From: Cymbomonas tetramitiformis
Taxonomy: Eukaryota > Chlorophyta > Pyramimonadophyceae > Pyramimonadales > Pyramimonadaceae
NCBI GenBank assembly: GCA_001247695.2
Contig: LGRX02035124.1
Location: 1-64,000, forward strand
Length of the DNA stretch: 64,000 nucleotides
Reading direction: 5' to 3'
Shown here piece by piece: positions 47,639 to 58,629 of the stretch. Numbering within the stretch: the first letter of the stretch is position 1; each line of letters begins with the position of its first letter. The notes beneath the pieces were generated by a model, which was not told the DNA's origin, did no database searches, and worked only from the letters and a program-made list of their open reading frames with translations. The translations under genes and the position numbers were made by a program.

Positions 47639-49178
47639 TGTTCGCCGGTGCATGCACAGCCAATATTCGTGGGAAGTGCTTTGGTGGTACTAGAATAGTT
47701 GTTCCGTTGTCCCAAGCACCCTTATGGGCCGTTTCTCAGCTGCGACGACTGTATCTGGCTGTTTTATGCGTCCATCAACCGGTTATTTTGGCCTTTTGTG
47801 CTGTGCATGGACAAAGTGAACTCTATGTACCGTTACTGGGGAGCCTTGTGGACGAGTCGGGATACCGTGCTCTCTTTATTGATTTTATCCCCCCCCCTCC
47901 TAGAAATAAATTATTATCAGTCACAAACAGTCGCGGCGGAATTGTTATTTATTTACCGGACTATTTGTTTATTTGTTGCGATTCGTTTTCGTAGAAATCT
48001 TATTTAATTCCGACTGTTTGCTTTTATTGTTTGTCACATAGACTATGGTCGCATCAATATAATTAATTATTATGTTTGTGGTTTGTTATAGGCCGCCGCG
48101 TGTCGTTTGTTACTTTATGGCCCGAGTGCTGGTCCGCCCTATCATTATGACTGCACCCTCTTATAAGCCGAATAGGATTGAGTTTCGGCACATATACAAG
48201 CCGAAATATACAAGCGTCCCGTTATGAAAGGCTGTCTTTTTAGGACGACCGACAGCTTCTGCAGCGGACTTGGTGAGAAGCCCTTTATAAAACCTAAGGT
48301 AACGCTCAGGAACCGTGCGCTGAAGGACCGGTGCGGGTGGGCGTCTGACTTCAGGGACCGGGTTTACGTCACTCGGTTTCACGCATTTCACGAAGCTCGA
48401 TAGCGTACTCTGTGGTTGGCGTTCTAGGGCGCGGTGCGCAAGGAACATGGTACCCCTCGAAATTTTGGTGCAGACACACCCCTCACCATCAGCAATCAGA
48501 CCCGTCTTCCGCTTCGTGGCGCATATGATACACGGTGGGTCCATGGCATGGCCCGAGCGCTTACGGTTTTTTTTTGTTGTTGGAATTGCGGCTTGTGGGT
48601 TGACGTACGTCATTCAGCATCGAGTGTTATTTCTTAATTGGTTTTGTCGATTGCAGTTGTCGCATGGCCGAGAACCGATGACTTTAATTAATTTCCAAAC
48701 TATTGGTTGTCGTGTCGTGTGTACGTGGCCAAATTTATTTATTAATTGGATTTGTCGTTTGACGTCGAGTGACGCGATTTAGAAATTATTTATGGGATAA
48801 AATCAATAAAGAGAGCACGGTACGTTTATATGTTATTTTGATGCGGCAGAATATCAGTTGCGGGTCGTTTTCTTGCCCGAGCTGCGATATTTCGGCCTTT
48901 TGGGCGTGCATCCACGGCGTTTTTGGCGTATTTTGGGTGCATCGACAAGCGCAAACTCAGTGGTGACGTATTTCGGGGGGGAGAGAAGCTTTCCGACCTT
49001 TTTAGTGATTTTTTTACGGCAATTCTACATATATTCCAACCTCAAACACAATGGAATTCAGTTCGGAACAGCCTTTTTTTCAAGAAATACCTCTCATGAT
49101 GCACTGTTAAGCAACCATAAAAGGTGCATCAACAGCAGTTCTTTGGGTTTTTGCAGCTATGGACGCCTTCGGTGGACA
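47639..49178. other. Spacer between two LTR elements
   Basis: About 1.5 kb. Apart from the minus-strand open frame at 48161-48613 described separately, I see no feature; the rest is T-rich with A/T microsatellite-like stretches. Confidence 0.4.
48161..48613 (-). CDS. Hypothetical 150-residue protein
   Basis: An open frame with four cysteines in MDPPCIICATKRKTG and EGCVCTK, spaced like part of a zinc finger, then a Pro-rich middle and a basic C-terminus. No family recognised. It may be the remnant of a transposase or a host exon; no splice context found. Confidence 0.25.
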   Translation of the reverse strand: MTYVNPQAAIPTTKKNRKRSGHAMDPPCIICATKRKTGLIADGEGCVCTKISRGTMFLAHRALERQPQSTLSSFVKCVKPSDVNPVPEVRRPPAPVLQRTVPERYLRFYKGLLTKSAAEAVGRPKKTAFHNGTLVYFGLYMCRNSILFGL

Positions 49179-49183
49179 GTATT

Positions 49184-49439
49184 TGCTGAGATTCAGTAGT
49201 TCAGTATCACGTATGACGTATGACAGTGACAGTGACAGTACAGTGACTTCCTACCTGTACTCAGTAGTTCGACTTCGGTAGCTTAGACTGTGACATACGA
49301 TATGATTGCCTAGTGACGGCCTCAGAGCTTAGATAGCCTGAGAGTCGTGTATTCATTTCTATCTTTTGATATACCTGATTGCCTCGCTCAAACCCTACGG
49401 CGTTCAGCGTTTTCACTGTGTCACTAGGACATTCTAGTA
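49184..49439 (+). repeat. 256-bp LTR (5' copy of the copia element)
   Basis: TGCTGAGATTCAG...CATTCTAGTA, including a GACAGTGACAGTGACAGTACAGTGAC array. The primer-binding position begins GGCTATAGGCCCACCAC right after it. Confidence 0.93.
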
Positions 49440-50108
49440 GGCTATAGGCCCACCACTTGCCTAAAGTGGTTTTGATTCAAAGCCACTAAATGGCTGGCTA
49501 AAGCTGTAGAGGGGCGAGCGTGGCTGAGTATGTAGAATGTTGCGGGGTGCCGCGTTTTCGCGGCACAACTGACTGCGTGGATGGAGAGGTAAGCGCGACG
49601 AGTGGCGGGGGAGAGTACGGAGAAGATGGGTCAGAGAGCGCTGGGGCCCCCGATGGTATGCAGCATTGCGCAGAGTTTGGTACTGAGTGGTTCGCGACAC
49701 GTTAAAAAGGCCATGACCTCGGACATCGACAAGCGCGGAGACCTCGACCCTACTCTCCTACTTTCCGCCCACCCCCGCCGCTCCGCATTTTTCCTCACTG
49801 CTCTATACGTCTTTACCCGTATCATTTACCTTAATTTGCCACGCTTGCCGCTTGTTTGTGAACTTTGAGCGGATCTTGGAATCTTGCGGGCGACTTGGCC
49901 GTTTTTGACCGCTTATTACTTGCGTTCTACTTGGACTCAGACATTTTCCTTTGGAGGGTGTTTTTACTTCGCCATTACCGGCCGTGTTACCGAGTTTCGT
50001 GGGCATCGGAGCAGATTTTGAATTTATCTTGGATTTGGCCCCTTCCTTGAAGGGGGCTCACCCTTATCGTTAGGGTTTCATCCCTTCGGTGCTTCGCTTT
50101 CGGTTGCC

Positions 50109-53100
50109 ATGGCTGCCGTGGATCCTTCTGATGGATTCACCACTCCGGTTCCGGCTGGGATCGACACGAGGAGGGCGCTTCCCTTCAGCGACGGCCCTGA
50201 GGAGCCTGTGCCCCCTACACCTGTGAAGAATCGCCCACTTGCGGGTGATGAGACAGGCGGTGCTGTGATTGTCAGGGAGTTCCTTAAAGACTGCCAGACT
50301 ATTCTCCGCGAGCCTGGTCACCGAGCCAGCATCATCCAGCAAGTTCGTGACCAGTGCCGGCCCACTCACATCAAAGCCTCGGAGTGGGTTTTCGACATCG
50401 ACAAAATCAAAGGCCAAGTGCCTCGGGAAATTGCATTGGACCGCTTCACTCAAGCGGTAAAAACCCAGCTAACTGACTTCAATCTCCAGTTTGCCACGGT
50501 ATTCCACCCGACAGACCTCACCACGACTGTTCTTCCTGAGGCCACTCGTATTCTCTACCGCATCCTGACGTCATTGGTGCGTGGATCATGCCTTCGGCTC
50601 ATTGAGGAGTCGGCTACGGTGTCTCCGGATGATGGGCGCCGTGCATGGCTCGTCATCTGCCGGGCCGTTGCCAGGCGACGCAGGCCGTGGGTTTCCCATG
50701 GCTACCTGTTCGAGACAGCTCCGGCGATTGAGCTGCTGGAGGATGTTGACCCCGAGCCCTATATTAAGGGTTTCATGCAGCACCACACCGCTGTCCGGTC
50801 CGAGCTCAGACCTGGTGTAGAGCCTGACGATGTGTGGGGTGTGGGGTTCGCCTTGGACCTCCTCACCCTTCGCATGTGCCCTCTGTATTATAAGGATCTT
50901 CTGCAGGAGTGGAGTTCTAAAACGGCCGAGGGCAGGGAGAAGCGGGCTCTCGGAATTCAGCAGTTCACGTTGGCTGTGAAAGCCTTTCACCAACAGAAAA
51001 CAGAGGAAAAGAAGCTGCTTAAGGAGAAGAAGAAAAAGGATGGGGTCTCCGCGTTGGCGGCCTCACTTCTCTCTGGGGAGTCCCCTTCTGCCGCCCTTCT
51101 GGCCCGTGCGGGCATCCCGCAGACTCGCATTGTTGGTGGCCGCAGGCGTGACGAGCCCAGACACCCGCCACAGACTCGGGATGCTCAGCCGCAGGCAGCC
51201 GGACAGGGTGCTCACCGGTCTGGGGGCGACAGGGGTACAGCTCCCCGCGCCAGACCGGCCCGCGGCGGGAAGAATCGACAACAGAACATGAAGGGGCACA
51301 GGAAGGGCTCTCACCCTTCCCCTCATGCCCCTCCACCGCGGACTCAGGGGCAGCGGCAGCCTGCATCCGGTGGTTCACCGACTGCCTTGCGGGTGACACG
51401 GGATGCACAGGGCCGCCACACGGTCCAGTGTTGGGACTGTGGCGGCCCTCACTTCCGCCGTGATTGCCCTGGAGGGGTGCAGAGTGCGCATGTGGCGGGG
51501 TTCCACCCCGAGGGCACGCCTATTGCAGACATCCTGTCAGAGCTGGATGCGGCTTTCCTCGATCCGGAGGAGGAGGTGTATGAGTCATGCTTATACTCTT
51601 ACTCATTGGAGCTCGGGGAGGCACCGCTTGACCTCCCCGCGGCTCAGGCGGCTGCCGTTGTGCCGCACTCTGCCGTTGACAGTGAGGAGCCGTGGACTGA
51701 GTCGGAGTGGGCTATCTGGGACTCATGTGGCCGCTCGGAGGAGCAGTACTACGACGCTGTCAACCGCTTCAACTCGTACCAGGACCCTGACGATGGGGAC
51801 TGCCCCGACGGTGAGATGACACCTACTCAGCTCCATGTTGCCGTGCACCAGCCTCCGGACCCTGCAGTGTCTCTGCAGCACTTCAGTGTTGAGCCACAGC
51901 AGCCAGCGGTGCCGGCAGCCGACGTGCAGATCACAACAACCAACACCGAATTCCCTGGAGCTGTGCAGCTGGTGAGCACGGCACCGCAGTCCCGGCCCAG
52001 GGGTCCGGGTGGCCCGGGCCGCAGGCCCTATGGGGCGGGTCACTTCATGTACATGAGTCTGCTGTGCATTCTAGCGTTCTCTGGCACGGCAGATGCGGTG
52101 CAGTCTGGTGGTGCCTTCGGTGCTGTGCTGGAGGTGCACCCACGGGCTCTGGTGCTTTGGCATGCTATCACCTGGGGTCTGGCTATCTCGGCCTGTCTTC
52201 CTGCCGTTGGTGCCAGGACTCCCGTACGCACCTGGCGACACCTTGTCAACCGGCAGTCACCAGCGGGCGGGCACCAGCCCTCAACAACCCAGCCTCCGGC
52301 GGGTGAGCCCCGTACCTCTCGCCGCTCCTCACCAGTCTGGACTGCTGTTCTGGTTATCTGTAGCCTGGCTCTGTGTACCTCGGCACTACTGTTTGGGTAC
52401 TCTCTGGGTCTGCGGCAGTCAGTCAGGCAGTCAGTCAGTCAGTCAGTCAGTCAGCTTACCCCGCCAGCAGGGGGGTCCGTCGGCCGTTCTGCTGGTCAGC
52501 TTTTCTCAGCTGATGGACTGGCTACCGGTGATACCGGCTTATGTCTGGTCTCTGGTTATGCTGTGGGTACGTATGCTTCTGTGGAGCTTGGTGTACTGTC
52601 TGGTCAGCTTGGGTCAGTTACAGTGGTCTACCCTCTGGTACCCGCTGGCTATACTGGTATTCTGGTCTATGGCAGTGCAGAGTCAGTTCCGTTATATGTG
52701 CCCGACGAGGAGTGGGCTGCTTCTGGATTCAGTTCTCTGGCCAGTGCTGTCCCTGCACCCGTCCGGGTTGACAGGGGCATCGTGTGTGACTCTGGAGCCA
52801 CATGTGTCATGTGCGGGGACCTGTCGGCCTGCACCGACGTGGACTACACCCGTACGGTGGCCTTCACCATGGTCACGGCTGGGTCTCACAGGACGGATGC
52901 TACTGTGACATTCCATCTGTATGGGGTCTGTATCCAGGACGGAGCCATCGACCACTTCGTTCTCCCAAACTCACACTATAAAGCCGGCTGCCGCACTCTC
53001 CTGTCTTCTCGGGTTATGCTTTCCCTCGGCTTCGGGTCCCCTGACCTTGTGTCCCTCACTTACACCCACCTGCCTACTGGCCGTGTCTATCGGATCATTG

Positions 53101-56100
53101 ACTCTGGCACAGACTATATGTGGGCGGAGGTCCCTGAGGGGGCAGCCAGTGCACTCACCCAGACTGTCTCACGTGTCCGCACCGGTGAGATCTGTGACTG
53201 GATGTGGGCACGCTCAGAGTATGCCAAGTGGGCTTTCCTGAAGGGCTCGCCCGCTGCACTGGCCAAGACCGGGGAACACAACTTTGACATCTCCCTCTTC
53301 GGAGACGACCTCCCCCCCGGCGTGGGTAACAACCAGACCTGCCCAGTCAGGTATTCACTGTCTGATTCCTGCTGGGGTCACCTCTGGGCCGGTGCCTATA
53401 TATATGGCAACCCGCCCTTTGACAGACTCACCTGTGAGCGGATGCTCAAGAAGGCCAACCGGGACTTTGCAACCGACCCCGAGCACACGGTATTCCTCTT
53501 CTTGATTCCCCAGTCACACCTCAGTACCTTCAGGCAGCACCTTATTCACTGGGAGGTGCTACATGTGTATCCGGCTGGCACAGAGGGCATATTCAGCTAC
53601 CGTCGTGAGCACACCTATGCTGGACGGCCCCTTCAGTCGGCTGGCTCGGAGGGCGGAGGGGACCGTGTCTTCATTGCTGGTACCCCGTTCCCGGTGGCTA
53701 TCATCTACCGTGATCAGTACACGTCCATGAGGTTCACCCCTGAGAGGTGGTGCCATTCCGCATATGCTCATGCTCATGGTCTCAGGCTGGCTCAGCTCAT
53801 GGACCTTGGTGTTGACATCGCCCGGCCTGGCACTACAGTTACCCGGGAGCAGCTGCTGTCTCACAGGACCTGTGCTGAGGCCTGTGCTGTGTGTGCCCGT
53901 ATGCGGACAGTGCAGCCGAGTCCGAAGCACCCTCCGGCTGACAGATACAGAGCTCAGAAGCCTGGGTCTATGTGGGCTGCTGATGCTACAGGCCCGATCA
54001 CGCCTATTGGCTATGACGGGTCGAGGTACCGCTGGACCTTTGTGGAGTTCACTGTGAGGTTTACACTTTGCTACTTCTCTGCTGAGAAGTCGGCATACAG
54101 CTTCATCCTGGCTCAGTTCCTGGCAGATGTTATTCATCACGGCTTTGCCTGCACTGGCCTGGTTCTCCGCACTGATTGTGCCCCGGAGCTGTGTGACCCT
54201 GCAGCACAGGCTCTGTACAAACACCATGGCATCAAAAACCTGCAGTCGTCACCCACCCTGCACTGGCAGAACTTCATGGCTGAATATGTGATTGGTAAGA
54301 TCTCGTCGGTCTCCCGTGCACTCCTGGAGACAGCCGGTATGGACCTCACCTACTGGCCTCTTGCAGACAATCATGCCTGCCTGCTATGGGATATCCTGCC
54401 TCATGGGCGGGACGCCGTGGTGCCATTCTATCACCTTATGGGCTATCACTTTACCTACTCCCGTATCGAGATATTCGGCACCCTGTGCACTGTGGCCATG
54501 GATGCTCAGCAGATGCGGGCCCGCCATCCGGGGGTCTCCAAGAAGCGGACCCCCCGGGCCTGGCAGGGGCGGTTTGTGGGCATCAGCCTCAGGTCCTCGG
54601 CCTACAAGGTACTGGACCTAGAGAGGAACAAGGTTGTTTCCGAGGGCCGGCCAGACTTCATCAGAAACTACTCAGAGTTCGGGCAGGTGATGTCATCGTT
54701 CCCTGCCCCCGCTCCCGACGAGCAGCACTCCGCACCCGTGCCCAGTGACAGGCCGGAGCCGTGGAAGGACTACACCACTAACATGGTGGTGACAGTCCAT
54801 TCCGTGGCTGCCTATTATGACACCCGGGACGGTGAGACCTATGCCACCGTGCAGTTGCTTGACGCTGGTTCAGCAGACACTTTCTGGACCACCGCCCAGC
54901 AGTATGTCATGGCTGACCCTGCGGGCACTGCTTGGTTTGACTTGGTCCACTGGCTGGACCGCCGCAGGGTCATTGACTGTGTCAATCAACACTACCCGCT
55001 CTGGACTCTGGCTAAGGCTCAGGAGGCCCGCGGTGATCCGCTGTATCCGGCACTCATTGTGTCCACGGACATGAGGCGGTCCAGGTCCTATGGGGTGCTC
55101 TTCCGGCCTATGGCCTACGGTGATGTGACTGCCCCACGTGCCTATGCCATGGACCTCCGTGCCAGTCTGGTGGTGTTCCCTGATACCCACAGTGCTTGCC
55201 ACCTTCCCTTCTCCGACCACCCGGAGCAGGACCAGTGGCTCCTTCCGCACTATGTGGTCCCACCAGAGGACACGGTCGGTACATTGCCAGCCAGCGGCAC
55301 ACTCAGCTTCTGTCATATCTCTGCTGACCTCGCCGAGCGCCTGTACCACACTGCAGCTCCTGATCTGCCACTGCCGGGTGGGTACCGCCAGGCACTGTCT
55401 ATGCCTGATGGGGCTCAGTGGGAGGAGGCTATTACCGGTGGGGAGGTGCAGCCTCTGATTGACCAGGGTAAGATAGAACCGGTGGAGGTGCTACCCGACG
55501 GTGAGATCGCCACCAGCACCATCTTTGTACTGAATAAGCCCTGGAAGCCGCGGGATGGTCTACCGCCCGTCCAAATTCATAAAGCTCGGATGGCCGTGGC
55601 TGCCACGTGGCATTGGGGCTACACCCAAGCTGAGACCGCATGCACGGTAGCAGACCTGCCCACCTTCCGCCTTCTCTTCATCCTGTCTATTATCTTTGCT
55701 GGTATGGGGGTTATGGTCTATCACTTTGACGTCAGTCAGGCCTTTGTTCATGCCCGTCTGGAGGTTCCTATATATGTGCGGTTCCCCTCTGGGTATATGT
55801 ATAAGGGCAGATATGGCTATGCCAAGCTGCTCTATGCTCTCTACGGGCTACGGACGGCTGGTGCTTCCTGGCAGAAGCTGGCCAACAAATTCATGAAGTC
55901 CTTCACCTATCAGGGAATGCACTTCACCCAGTCCACATATGACCCGTGCCTATACTATATTGTGACCTCTGTGTTCGTGGCCTTCGTGGCTGTCTACGTG
56001 GATGACTTCGGGCTGACATGTGATGATGCCTTCCACCAGGCTTTCTGGGCAGCTTTCCAGGCGGCATTCAAGAGCAAGAATCTTGGCCGTATGACAGCCG

Positions 56101-57302
56101 TCCTACAGCTTGCGGTTGACTATGATCGGTGGGGCATTGCACTGTCCCAAACCAGGCAGATCAAGGAGCTCATGTCCAAGTTCAAGCTTCCGGCCGAAAC
56201 CTTTCACAATCCGATGGATGTGAACCTCGTTATCCAGAAGCCGGAGCACCCTGATCTCACCCTTGTCACCCCGTATCTCTCACTGCTTGGGTCCCTGCTG
56301 TGGATTGCACGGTGCACCAGGCCAGATGTGTATTACTCAGTCATATATCTGGCACAGTTCTCCTCATGCCCCTCGGCTCAGGCCTGGGAGGCACTTCAGA
56401 GAGTGGCTCAGTATCTATACTTCACACGGCACTACCGTATCCGTTATGCTTACCCCAGTGCACCGCTTTCTGTGCTCACAATACAGGTATATTCGGATGC
56501 TGACCATGCTCGTGACAAACTCAACGGGTGTCTCTCCTACTCGGGAGGCATTGTGTTCCTCAACGGCATGGTCCTTCATTGGGTATGTGCCCGCCAGACT
56601 GATGCTGAGATGTCCTCCACTGGATCTGAGTATGTGGCCGCCTCTGTGGTTGGGCAGCGGGCCATGTCTGCTATCCATATGATTGTGGAGATGTTCGGAT
56701 TTATCAGAATCACGCAGCAGGAGCCGGGTGTGTCTGCTCTGGCTCTGTCTACGGCCTTCCCTGCAGCTGACACTTCTTGGATGCAGAGGGCGGCCACGTT
56801 CTTCGAGAATCATGCTATGGGTCATGGTCAGATGGGCCCCGCCTCCCCCCTACACTACCGGGAGGCTGAGCCTGTTCCTGACAGCAGCCTGTATGCCCTG
56901 CCTCACGCGGTGCCAGTACCATATGATGGCACGGGCTACGAGGACGGTCCGCGGGAGTACCACTCTCAGCGGTCTGGCATGTATGGTACCTCTGGACCCT
57001 TCATTCCCAGGCTGGAGCTCCCGGTGGCTGTCATGATTGACAACCAGGCGGCCTCCTCCATTCTGAGGAATGTCATGCTATCCACCAAGATTAAGCATGT
57101 GTTGATCCGTTTTCACTGCTTTCGGGGGTGGGTGTGTGCTGGGTACCTAGTGCCTGTTTACATCAACACTTTACTCAACCTGGCTGATATCTTCACCAAG
57201 CCTCTTCCTGGGCTCAAGGACAAGGTGCGGGTGATCATCAGCATGATCGAGTCCTTCATGGACGTGATCCGCCCGCACCCCAGTGGTGCGGGTGACTCCT
57301 AG
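50109..57302 (+). CDS. Copia gag-pol polyprotein, 2397 residues
   Basis: One frame encodes all element proteins. Gag covers about residues 1-430; the zinc knuckle CWDCGGPHFRRDC is at 441-453. Unusual hydrophobic spans lie at about 646-662, 681-702 and 744-768. The aspartic protease motif VCDSGATC has Asp894. The integrase has an HHCC end (HRTCAEACAVC) and catalytic D1292 (AADATGP), D1356 (RTDCAPE) and E1392 (MAEYVIG). RT has FDVSQAFVHA (motif A) and YVDD at 1963-1966. RNase H has VYSDADHA (about 2127), MSSTGSEYVA, VMIDNQAAS and the terminal NLADIFTKPLPG. Compared with typical copia polyproteins (about 1300-1500 residues) it is very long, mainly through the Pro-rich and membrane-like section between gag and protease. 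No frameshift or stop is present. A (QSVS)n string reflects a CAGT microsatellite at about 52417-52460. Confidence 0.95.
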   Translation: MAAVDPSDGFTTPVPAGIDTRRALPFSDGPEEPVPPTPVKNRPLAGDETGGAVIVREFLKDCQTILREPGHRASIIQQVRDQCRPTHIKASEWVFDIDKIKGQVPREIALDRFTQAVKTQLTDFNLQFATVFHPTDLTTTVLPEATRILYRILTSLVRGSCLRLIEESATVSPDDGRRAWLVICRAVARRRRPWVSHGYLFETAPAIELLEDVDPEPYIKGFMQHHTAVRSELRPGVEPDDVWGVGFALDLLTLRMCPLYYKDLLQEWSSKTAEGREKRALGIQQFTLAVKAFHQQKTEEKKLLKEKKKKDGVSALAASLLSGESPSAALLARAGIPQTRIVGGRRRDEPRHPPQTRDAQPQAAGQGAHRSGGDRGTAPRARPARGGKNRQQNMKGHRKGSHPSPHAPPPRTQGQRQPASGGSPTALRVTRDAQGRHTVQCWDCGGPHFRRDCPGGVQSAHVAGFHPEGTPIADILSELDAAFLDPEEEVYESCLYSYSLELGEAPLDLPAAQAAAVVPHSAVDSEEPWTESEWAIWDSCGRSEEQYYDAVNRFNSYQDPDDGDCPDGEMTPTQLHVAVHQPPDPAVSLQHFSVEPQQPAVPAADVQITTTNTEFPGAVQLVSTAPQSRPRGPGGPGRRPYGAGHFMYMSLLCILAFSGTADAVQSGGAFGAVLEVHPRALVLWHAITWGLAISACLPAVGARTPVRTWRHLVNRQSPAGGHQPSTTQPPAGEPRTSRRSSPVWTAVLVICSLALCTSALLFGYSLGLRQSVRQSVSQSVSQLTPPAGGSVGRSAGQLFSADGLATGDTGLCLVSGYAVGTYASVELGVLSGQLGSVTVVYPLVPAGYTGILVYGSAESVPLYVPDEEWAASGFSSLASAVPAPVRVDRGIVCDSGATCVMCGDLSACTDVDYTRTVAFTMVTAGSHRTDATVTFHLYGVCIQDGAIDHFVLPNSHYKAGCRTLLSSRVMLSLGFGSPDLVSLTYTHLPTGRVYRIIDSGTDYMWAEVPEGAASALTQTVSRVRTGEICDWMWARSEYAKWAFLKGSPAALAKTGEHNFDISLFGDDLPPGVGNNQTCPVRYSLSDSCWGHLWAGAYIYGNPPFDRLTCERMLKKANRDFATDPEHTVFLFLIPQSHLSTFRQHLIHWEVLHVYPAGTEGIFSYRREHTYAGRPLQSAGSEGGGDRVFIAGTPFPVAIIYRDQYTSMRFTPERWCHSAYAHAHGLRLAQLMDLGVDIARPGTTVTREQLLSHRTCAEACAVCARMRTVQPSPKHPPADRYRAQKPGSMWAADATGPITPIGYDGSRYRWTFVEFTVRFTLCYFSAEKSAYSFILAQFLADVIHHGFACTGLVLRTDCAPELCDPAAQALYKHHGIKNLQSSPTLHWQNFMAEYVIGKISSVSRALLETAGMDLTYWPLADNHACLLWDILPHGRDAVVPFYHLMGYHFTYSRIEIFGTLCTVAMDAQQMRARHPGVSKKRTPRAWQGRFVGISLRSSAYKVLDLERNKVVSEGRPDFIRNYSEFGQVMSSFPAPAPDEQHSAPVPSDRPEPWKDYTTNMVVTVHSVAAYYDTRDGETYATVQLLDAGSADTFWTTAQQYVMADPAGTAWFDLVHWLDRRRVIDCVNQHYPLWTLAKAQEARGDPLYPALIVSTDMRRSRSYGVLFRPMAYGDVTAPRAYAMDLRASLVVFPDTHSACHLPFSDHPEQDQWLLPHYVVPPEDTVGTLPASGTLSFCHISADLAERLYHTAAPDLPLPGGYRQALSMPDGAQWEEAITGGEVQPLIDQGKIEPVEVLPDGEIATSTIFVLNKPWKPRDGLPPVQIHKARMAVAATWHWGYTQAETACTVADLPTFRLLFILSIIFAGMGVMVYHFDVSQAFVHARLEVPIYVRFPSGYMYKGRYGYAKLLYALYGLRTAGASWQKLANKFMKSFTYQGMHFTQSTYDPCLYYIVTSVFVAFVAVYVDDFGLTCDDAFHQAFWAAFQAAFKSKNLGRMTAVLQLAVDYDRWGIALSQTRQIKELMSKFKLPAETFHNPMDVNLVIQKPEHPDLTLVTPYLSLLGSLLWIARCTRPDVYYSVIYLAQFSSCPSAQAWEALQRVAQYLYFTRHYRIRYAYPSAPLSVLTIQVYSDADHARDKLNGCLSYSGGIVFLNGMVLHWVCARQTDAEMSSTGSEYVAASVVGQRAMSAIHMIVEMFGFIRITQQEPGVSALALSTAFPAADTSWMQRAATFFENHAMGHGQMGPASPLHYREAEPVPDSSLYALPHAVPVPYDGTGYEDGPREYHSQRSGMYGTSGPFIPRLELPVAVMIDNQAASSILRNVMLSTKIKHVLIRFHCFRGWVCAGYLVPVYINTLLNLADIFTKPLPGLKDKVRVIISMIESFMDVIRPHPSGAGDS

Positions 57303-57845
57303 GTTCTCTGGTCCTCTGTCCGGCTGAGCTGCAGGCCTATGAGCCGGCAGCGGTCGGGCAAGGGGTCTTTCTGGTCTGACTGGATTGATGCCCTTTGACG
57401 TGGTGCCCTTCTGGACTGGACTTTGTGTTCGTGGACAGACTGGTACCTATGACCTGCCCTATGAGACCTTAGACACCGACAGCTCTACTCTGACCTTAAG
57501 CACATCTGACTGGATTCTGGCCTTTGACTACATCCTGTACCTCTTTGACATCTTCTATGACCTCGAGTACTGGTTGACCGTCGAGCTGAGCAGCATCAGA
57601 TGAGAGTATCTATCGGGGAGCGAGATCTGGCGGAGACCAGTCACTATTTTCATATCCTTGTGGCAGTCCACCTAGTTGGCATGCATATACTAGTACTTTA
57701 GCATTCGGTTTAGAGGGTTAGCCGGAAGCGGGGATGGCGGCAGGTCGGCCCTTTGGTTGATGTTGTCTTGATCCGTGGACGGGGACCTCTTAGTTTGCAT
57801 TATCTACCTGTTTCACATTCTTGTGCCACCTCAGCCGAGGTGGTG

Positions 57846-58101
57846 TGCTGAGATTCAGTAGTTCAGTATCACGTATGACGTATGACAGTGACAGTGACAG
57901 TACAGTGACTTCCTACCTGTACTCAGTAGTTCGACTTCGGTAGCTTAGACTGTGACACACGATATGATTGCCTAGTGACGGCCTCAGAGCTTAGATAGCC
58001 TGAGAGTCGTGTATTCATTTCTATCTTTTGATATACCCGATTGCCTCGCTCAAACCCTACGGCGTTCAGCGTTTTCACTGTGTCACTAGGACATTCTAGT
58101 A
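57846..58101 (+). repeat. 256-bp LTR (3' copy of the copia element)
   Basis: Matches 49184-49439 except for T/C changes at the ACGATATG and GATATACC positions. Flanked on the right by the target duplication. Confidence 0.93.
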
Positions 58102-58106
58102 GTATT

Positions 58107-58629
58107 TATACTTTATTTTAACAAGTATGAATATTCTTTACCGGTCTTAAACAGTTCTTAAAGTTCTACAACCCTCTGGTGCTTTTTGGCTGGTGCATGC
58201 ACTTTTTTATGAAAAGGATGATCTGACCATACAGTATATATGTAACGGGTATATATATATAGGCAGTAAGACACAGAAAACACACAAGGCCGGGTGCTCG
58301 TAACGGTGATAACATAAAAACTGACTAGATAGTTTGGAGGCAGGCTAACTAGCAAGTCACGGAACAGTGTCACGGCTAAAGGTGTCACATGACACACGCA
58401 CGGCGAGGGGTGAAACAGGGAGAAGCAGGCCCCCATACAGTGGGGGGGAAATCAGCTTCCCCGTGACACCACCTCACCCCGAAGGTGTGAGTGGACATCC
58501 CGAAGCAAGCAAACCCTAATTAACCTAAACTCAATGTCACTTAGTGTCTGGAGCCAGGGGCCCAACTAGTAGCAAACAAGCATGGGCGTTGCGCAGCAAG
58601 TGAATTGTTGCTAGGCAGAGTTGCATGGT
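58107..58629. other. Spacer with A/T microsatellite
   Basis: Flank of the copia insertion. A GTATATATATATAGG stretch at about 58248, otherwise no feature. Confidence 0.35.

Larger units (their letters stand above)
49179..58106 (+). mobile_element. Complete Ty1/copia LTR retrotransposon with 5-bp target duplication
   Basis: Target duplication GTATT at 49179-49183 and 58102-58106. LTRs of 256 bp (49184-49439 and 57846-58101) begin TGCTGAG and end CTAGTA. They differ at about two positions seen by eye. The polypurine run GAGGTGGTG stands before the 3' LTR. One uninterrupted 2397-codon frame holds gag, protease, integrase, RT and RNase H in copia order. It appears competent and young. Confidence 0.95.
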
